DNA of 64,000 nt from Gemmatimonas groenlandica (lineage in GTDB: Bacteria; Gemmatimonadota; Gemmatimonadetes; Gemmatimonadales; Gemmatimonadaceae): assembly GCF_013004105.1 (NCBI RefSeq), contig NZ_CP053085.1, positions 3,038,001-3,102,000 on the forward strand. Direction: 5' to 3'. Numbering within the stretch: position 1 is the first letter of the stretch; each line of letters opens with the position of its first letter. The notes beneath the pieces are model-generated. The model made no database searches and had not been told where the DNA came from. It saw only the letters and a list, made by a program, of their open reading frames with translations. Made by a program: the position numbers and the translations under genes. This document shows positions 61,127 through 64,000 of the stretch, piece by piece.

Positions 61127-62313
61127 TGATGCATGGCGCAACCGAGCATCTGGCCTGGCCGTTCTTCGACGACGCACATCGTACACTGGCCACGCAGGTC
61201 ACCGACTGGACCGCGGCGCAGGGCACCGAGCCGCTTGCCAGTAGTGAGGCCGAGGTCGATGACGCCTGCCGCCACTGGGTGCGACGGTTGGGCGACGCTG
61301 GCTTCCTGCGCTACTGCGTGCCGGCACCATGGGGCGGCGCGCTCCCCGCACTCGACTCACGCGCGCTCTGCGTGCTACGCGAAGCCTTGGCCGCTCACGA
61401 TGGACTCGCCGACTTCGCGTTCGCCATGCAGGGATTGGGGTCGGGTGCGATCACGCTGGGCGGCAGCGACGCCTTGCGAGCCGAGTGGCTGCCGCGCGTG
61501 GCTTCGGGCAGTGCGATTGCGGCATTCGCCCTCTCTGAACCCGATGCTGGCTCCGACGTGGCGGCGATGAGCATGCGGGCCACGCGCACCGATGCCGGCT
61601 GGCAGCTCGACGGCGCGAAGACGTGGATCTCCAATGGCGGCATCGCCGACTTCTACTGTGTGTTCGCTCGCAGCGGTGCCGATGCGACGGGATCCAAAGG
61701 GATCAGCGCCTTTTTCGTGCGCGCCGGCACGCCGGGCCTGCGTATTGCCGAGCGCATCACGGTGATGTCGCCGCATCCGCTCGCGCTGCTGACATTCGAC
61801 CGCTGCATCGTGCCGCACGACGCGCTGCTGGGTGTCGAAGGCGAAGGCTTCTCGCTCGCGATGCGCACGCTCGACATTTTCCGCGTGTCGGTGGCCGCCG
61901 CCGCCACCGGCTTCGCACGGCGAGCCATGCACGAGGCGCTCACGCAAGCCGAATCACGCGCGATGTTCGGCGCCACACTGGGCGCGCAGCCGCTGGCGCA
62001 GGCGATTCTGGGTGACATGGCGACCGATCTCGATGCGGCGGCGCTCATGACGTATCGGGCGGCGTGGCATCGTGACACGCAGAGCAGCCGGAGCACCGGC
62101 GTGGCCGCGATGGCCAAGCTGGCCGGCACGGAGCTGGCGCAGCAGGTGATCGATCGAGCGTTGCAGCTCCACGGCGGCCGTGGTGTGCGCGTGGGCGAAG
62201 TGGTGGAGCGACTGTATCGTGATGTGCGGGCGCTGCGCATTTACGAAGGGGCCACCGAAGTGCAGCGGTTGCTCGTGGGCCGCGAAACGTTGAAGGCATA
62301 CCGTCAGCGCTGA
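61126..62313 (+). CDS. Acyl-CoA dehydrogenase
   Basis: The 395-residue protein is a standard-length acyl-CoA dehydrogenase. It shows [15 protein letters not shown] (about 143-157), [21 protein letters not shown], the [21 protein letters not shown] helix, and a C-terminal [23 protein letters not shown], which carries the catalytic Glu. It dehydrogenates a CoA thioester using FAD and hands electrons to ETF; here the substrate is probably an alicyclic CoA ester. GAGGGG precedes the ATG at 61126, which shares its A with the preceding TGA; a second ATG follows immediately. It leads directly into the CoA ligase gene, nine bases away. Confidence 0.92.
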   Translation: MMHGATEHLAWPFFDDAHRTLATQVTDWTAAQGTEPLASSEAEVDDACRHWVRRLGDAGFLRYCVPAPWGGALPALDSRALCVLREALAAHDGLADFAFAMQGLGSGAITLGGSDALRAEWLPRVASGSAIAAFALSEPDAGSDVAAMSMRATRTDAGWQLDGAKTWISNGGIADFYCVFARSGADATGSKGISAFFVRAGTPGLRIAERITVMSPHPLALLTFDRCIVPHDALLGVEGEGFSLAMRTLDIFRVSVAAAATGFARRAMHEALTQAESRAMFGATLGAQPLAQAILGDMATDLDAAALMTYRAAWHRDTQSSRSTGVAAMAKLAGTELAQQVIDRALQLHGGRGVRVGEVVERLYRDVRALRIYEGATEVQRLLVGRETLKAYRQR

Positions 62314-62322
62314 GACCACGCC

Positions 62323-63993
62323 ATGACGCCGCCATCTGAGCACACCGCAGTTCCGCTGCACCCCAGTGGGCACATCGACGGCTTCGCGCGGGCGCAACTG
62401 CCGCCGGTCGAACAGTGGCCGGTGATCACGCTCGAGGGTGTCTACGCGGTGCCGCCGCGACTGAACACGGCGGTGGAGCTACTCGACCGTGCCATCGAGG
62501 AAGGGCACGGCGATCGCGTGGCGATCGTCGTGCCCGACGGTCTCGGTGGCTGGGAAGAGACGACGTACGCTCAACTGGCGGTGCAGGTCGACGCCTTGGC
62601 GCACGTACTCGTCAACGATCTCGGGCTCGTGTCTGGCAATCGTGTCTTGTGCCGCGGCTACAATGGCCGGTTCATGACCGTAGCGTGGTTGGCGACACTC
62701 AAGGCTGGTATGGTGGCCGTGACCACGATGCCGATGCTGCGCGCTGGCGAATTACGCATGGTGATCGAGCGAGCGCAGTGTAACGCGGCGCTGTGCGATG
62801 CACGGCTGCTGGAAGATCTGGAGACGGCCACCGCGGGGACCCCCTCGGTTCGCGCCGTACGATGCTGGGGTGGTGACGACGCCGACGACCTGCAGCACGC
62901 CATGGCGCGACACACCGCACCGTTCACGGCGTCGTCTACCTCGAGTGACGATGTCGCGCTCATTGCGTTCACCTCGGGCACCACGGGGATTCCGAAGGGA
63001 TGCATGCACTTTCATCGGGACGTGATGGCGATGTGCCGTGGTTTCTCGGCGCAGGTGCTCGGCATCACGGCCAACGATCGGTGCATCGGCACCCCACCGA
63101 TCGCGTTTACTTTCGGGCTCGGTGGACTGGTGTGCTTTCCGATGGCTGCGCGAGCCAGCGTGGTGTTGCTCGAGCGTGCGTCGCCGGAGAGTCTGCTCGA
63201 CGCCATCGCGGCGACCCGCGCCACCGTCAGCTTCACCGCGCCCACCTTCTATCGGCACATGTCGATCGCGATCCGTGAGCACCCGGCGCGTTTCGACACC
63301 GCCTCGCTTCGCGTAACCGTGTCGGCCGGCGAGGCCCTGCCCGATGCCACGCGCACGCTCTGGCGCGAGGCCACCGGCCTCGAGATGCTCGATGGCATCG
63401 GCGCCACGGAGTTGATCCACGTGTTCATCGGTGCGGCGGGCAAGGATTGGCGACGTGGTGCGATCGGCCGCGCCGTGCCCGGCTACACCATCGCCATACT
63501 CGACGACGCGTTGCGCGAGGTGCCCCGAGGGGAGGTAGGGCGACTGGCCGTGCGCGGTCCGACCGGCTGTCGCTACCTCGCCGACGCCCGACAGTCCTCC
63601 TACGTGCAAGGCGGCTGGAATCTCACCGGCGATGCCTGCACCATGGACGACGACGGCTATGTGTTCTTCAAGGCACGCACTGACGATCTCATTGTCTCGG
63701 CAGGCTACAACATCGGCGCCCCGGAGGTCGAAGGCGCGCTGCTGCAGCACGAAGCGGTAGCCGAGTGTGCGGTGGTCGGGCTGCCCGACGATGAGCGCGG
63801 TCAAGTGGTGACCGCCTTCGTCGTGCTTCGTTCCGGCATCGATGGTGACAGTGCCCTCGTGCGAGTACTGCAGGAGCATGTGAAAGCCACGATTGCGCCA
63901 TACAAGTATCCGCGGCAGGTGCAGTTCGTGAGCGCGCTGCCCAAAACCGACACCGGAAAGCTCCAGCGATTCCGCCTCAAGGAGAGCAGCTGA
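62323..63993 (+). CDS. Aryl-CoA ligase (2-aminobenzoate/benzoate-CoA ligase type)
   Basis: The 556-residue protein is an ANL-superfamily adenylate-forming enzyme. Core motifs: FTSGTTGIPKGCMHFHRD (P-loop, about 213-230), the aromatic-substrate region TFGLGGLVCFPMAARASVVLLERASP, the A5 segment DGIGATELIHVFIGA, the A7 Asp in LTGDACTMDDDGYVFFKARTDDLIVSAGYNIGAPEVEGALLQH, and the C-terminal catalytic Lys in LPKTDTGKLQRFRL. The long N-terminus with LNTAVELLDRAI and the SAGYNI motif match the benzoate/2-aminobenzoate-CoA ligase clade. It would activate the aromatic acid with ATP and CoA for the monooxygenase/reductase. Confidence 0.88.
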   Translation: MTPPSEHTAVPLHPSGHIDGFARAQLPPVEQWPVITLEGVYAVPPRLNTAVELLDRAIEEGHGDRVAIVVPDGLGGWEETTYAQLAVQVDALAHVLVNDLGLVSGNRVLCRGYNGRFMTVAWLATLKAGMVAVTTMPMLRAGELRMVIERAQCNAALCDARLLEDLETATAGTPSVRAVRCWGGDDADDLQHAMARHTAPFTASSTSSDDVALIAFTSGTTGIPKGCMHFHRDVMAMCRGFSAQVLGITANDRCIGTPPIAFTFGLGGLVCFPMAARASVVLLERASPESLLDAIAATRATVSFTAPTFYRHMSIAIREHPARFDTASLRVTVSAGEALPDATRTLWREATGLEMLDGIGATELIHVFIGAAGKDWRRGAIGRAVPGYTIAILDDALREVPRGEVGRLAVRGPTGCRYLADARQSSYVQGGWNLTGDACTMDDDGYVFFKARTDDLIVSAGYNIGAPEVEGALLQHEAVAECAVVGLPDDERGQVVTAFVVLRSGIDGDSALVRVLQEHVKATIAPYKYPRQVQFVSALPKTDTGKLQRFRLKESS

Positions 63994-64000
63994 TGCATCG
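63993..64000 (+). CDS. Start of a further operon gene, truncated by the window edge
   Basis: The CoA-ligase TGA (63991-63993) shares its last A with an ATG at 63993-63995, followed by CATCG. The same one-base overlap occurs at 61126, so another coupled gene probably begins here. Only two codons are visible and nothing can be said of its product. Confidence 0.4.

Overview
The window is about 64 kb of high-GC bacterial chromosome, almost fully coding. It carries one insertion sequence and no rRNA, tRNA or CRISPR array that I could recognise by eye. The gene complement fits Gemmatimonadota, close to Gemmatimonas: a DUF1800/DUF1501 pair, a Rho factor with a very long disordered N-terminus, a PEP-CTERM protein, BIG2 and LVIVD surface proteins, many lipoproteins and an S9 peptidase. 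That placement is inference from family content, not from a marker gene.

Layout. 1-5.5 kb: the tail of a pilus-assembly-like protein, a MarR regulator divergent from thyX, an EF-G-like GTPase and two small unknown proteins. 5.6-14.5 kb: the DUF1800/DUF1501 pair, an unusual acidic protein, a class A penicillin-binding protein divergent from a polysaccharide deacetylase, and an AhpD-like/TPR-like pair. 14.8-19.4 kb: rho and a methyl-accepting chemotaxis protein. 19.4-25.7 kb: an M20 dipeptidase with a 0.86-kb tandem repeat array directly upstream, then crcB, a GT39-like glycosyltransferase and a DUF255 thioredoxin-domain protein. 25.9-30.9 kb: a BIG2 lipoprotein, a long acyl-CoA dehydrogenase, a lipoprotein and an orphan NarL-type response regulator. 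30.9-39.2 kb: a minus-strand block in which nadB-nadA-nadC and a conserved unknown gene end at a strong hairpin, followed by fumarylacetoacetase overlapping cydA-cydB. 39.3-44.3 kb: envelope and secreted proteins. 44.4-50.3 kb: a five-gene nucleoside/BMP-type ABC transporter plus MFS operon in which every junction is a 4-nt overlap. 50.5-56.6 kb: an S9 peptidase, a complete IS256-family element, a DoxX-like protein, a cyclophilin and an unknown protein with a HEPN-like C-terminus. 56.6-64 kb: a tightly packed catabolic operon.

The last operon encodes a 2-aminobenzoyl-CoA monooxygenase/reductase-type fusion enzyme, an SDR, a MarR regulator, an enoyl-CoA hydratase, an acyl-CoA dehydrogenase and an aryl-CoA ligase. 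All junctions overlap or nearly do, and the operon continues past the window edge. A perfect 9+9 bp palindrome sits just before its first gene and is the obvious target for the operon's own MarR protein. Together they suggest CoA-dependent aerobic degradation of anthranilate or a related aromatic acid.

The least explained items are the 221-bp tandem repeats whose units each fold into a long imperfect hairpin (20804-21664), the 55431-56570 protein with an RNPAAH (Rx4H) motif, the 8915-9838 protein with an SGHYRP module, and a four-copy 11-bp direct repeat at 487-530. Many downstream starts are set by ATGA/GTGA overlaps, and several upstream starts lack a clear Shine-Dalgarno sequence.
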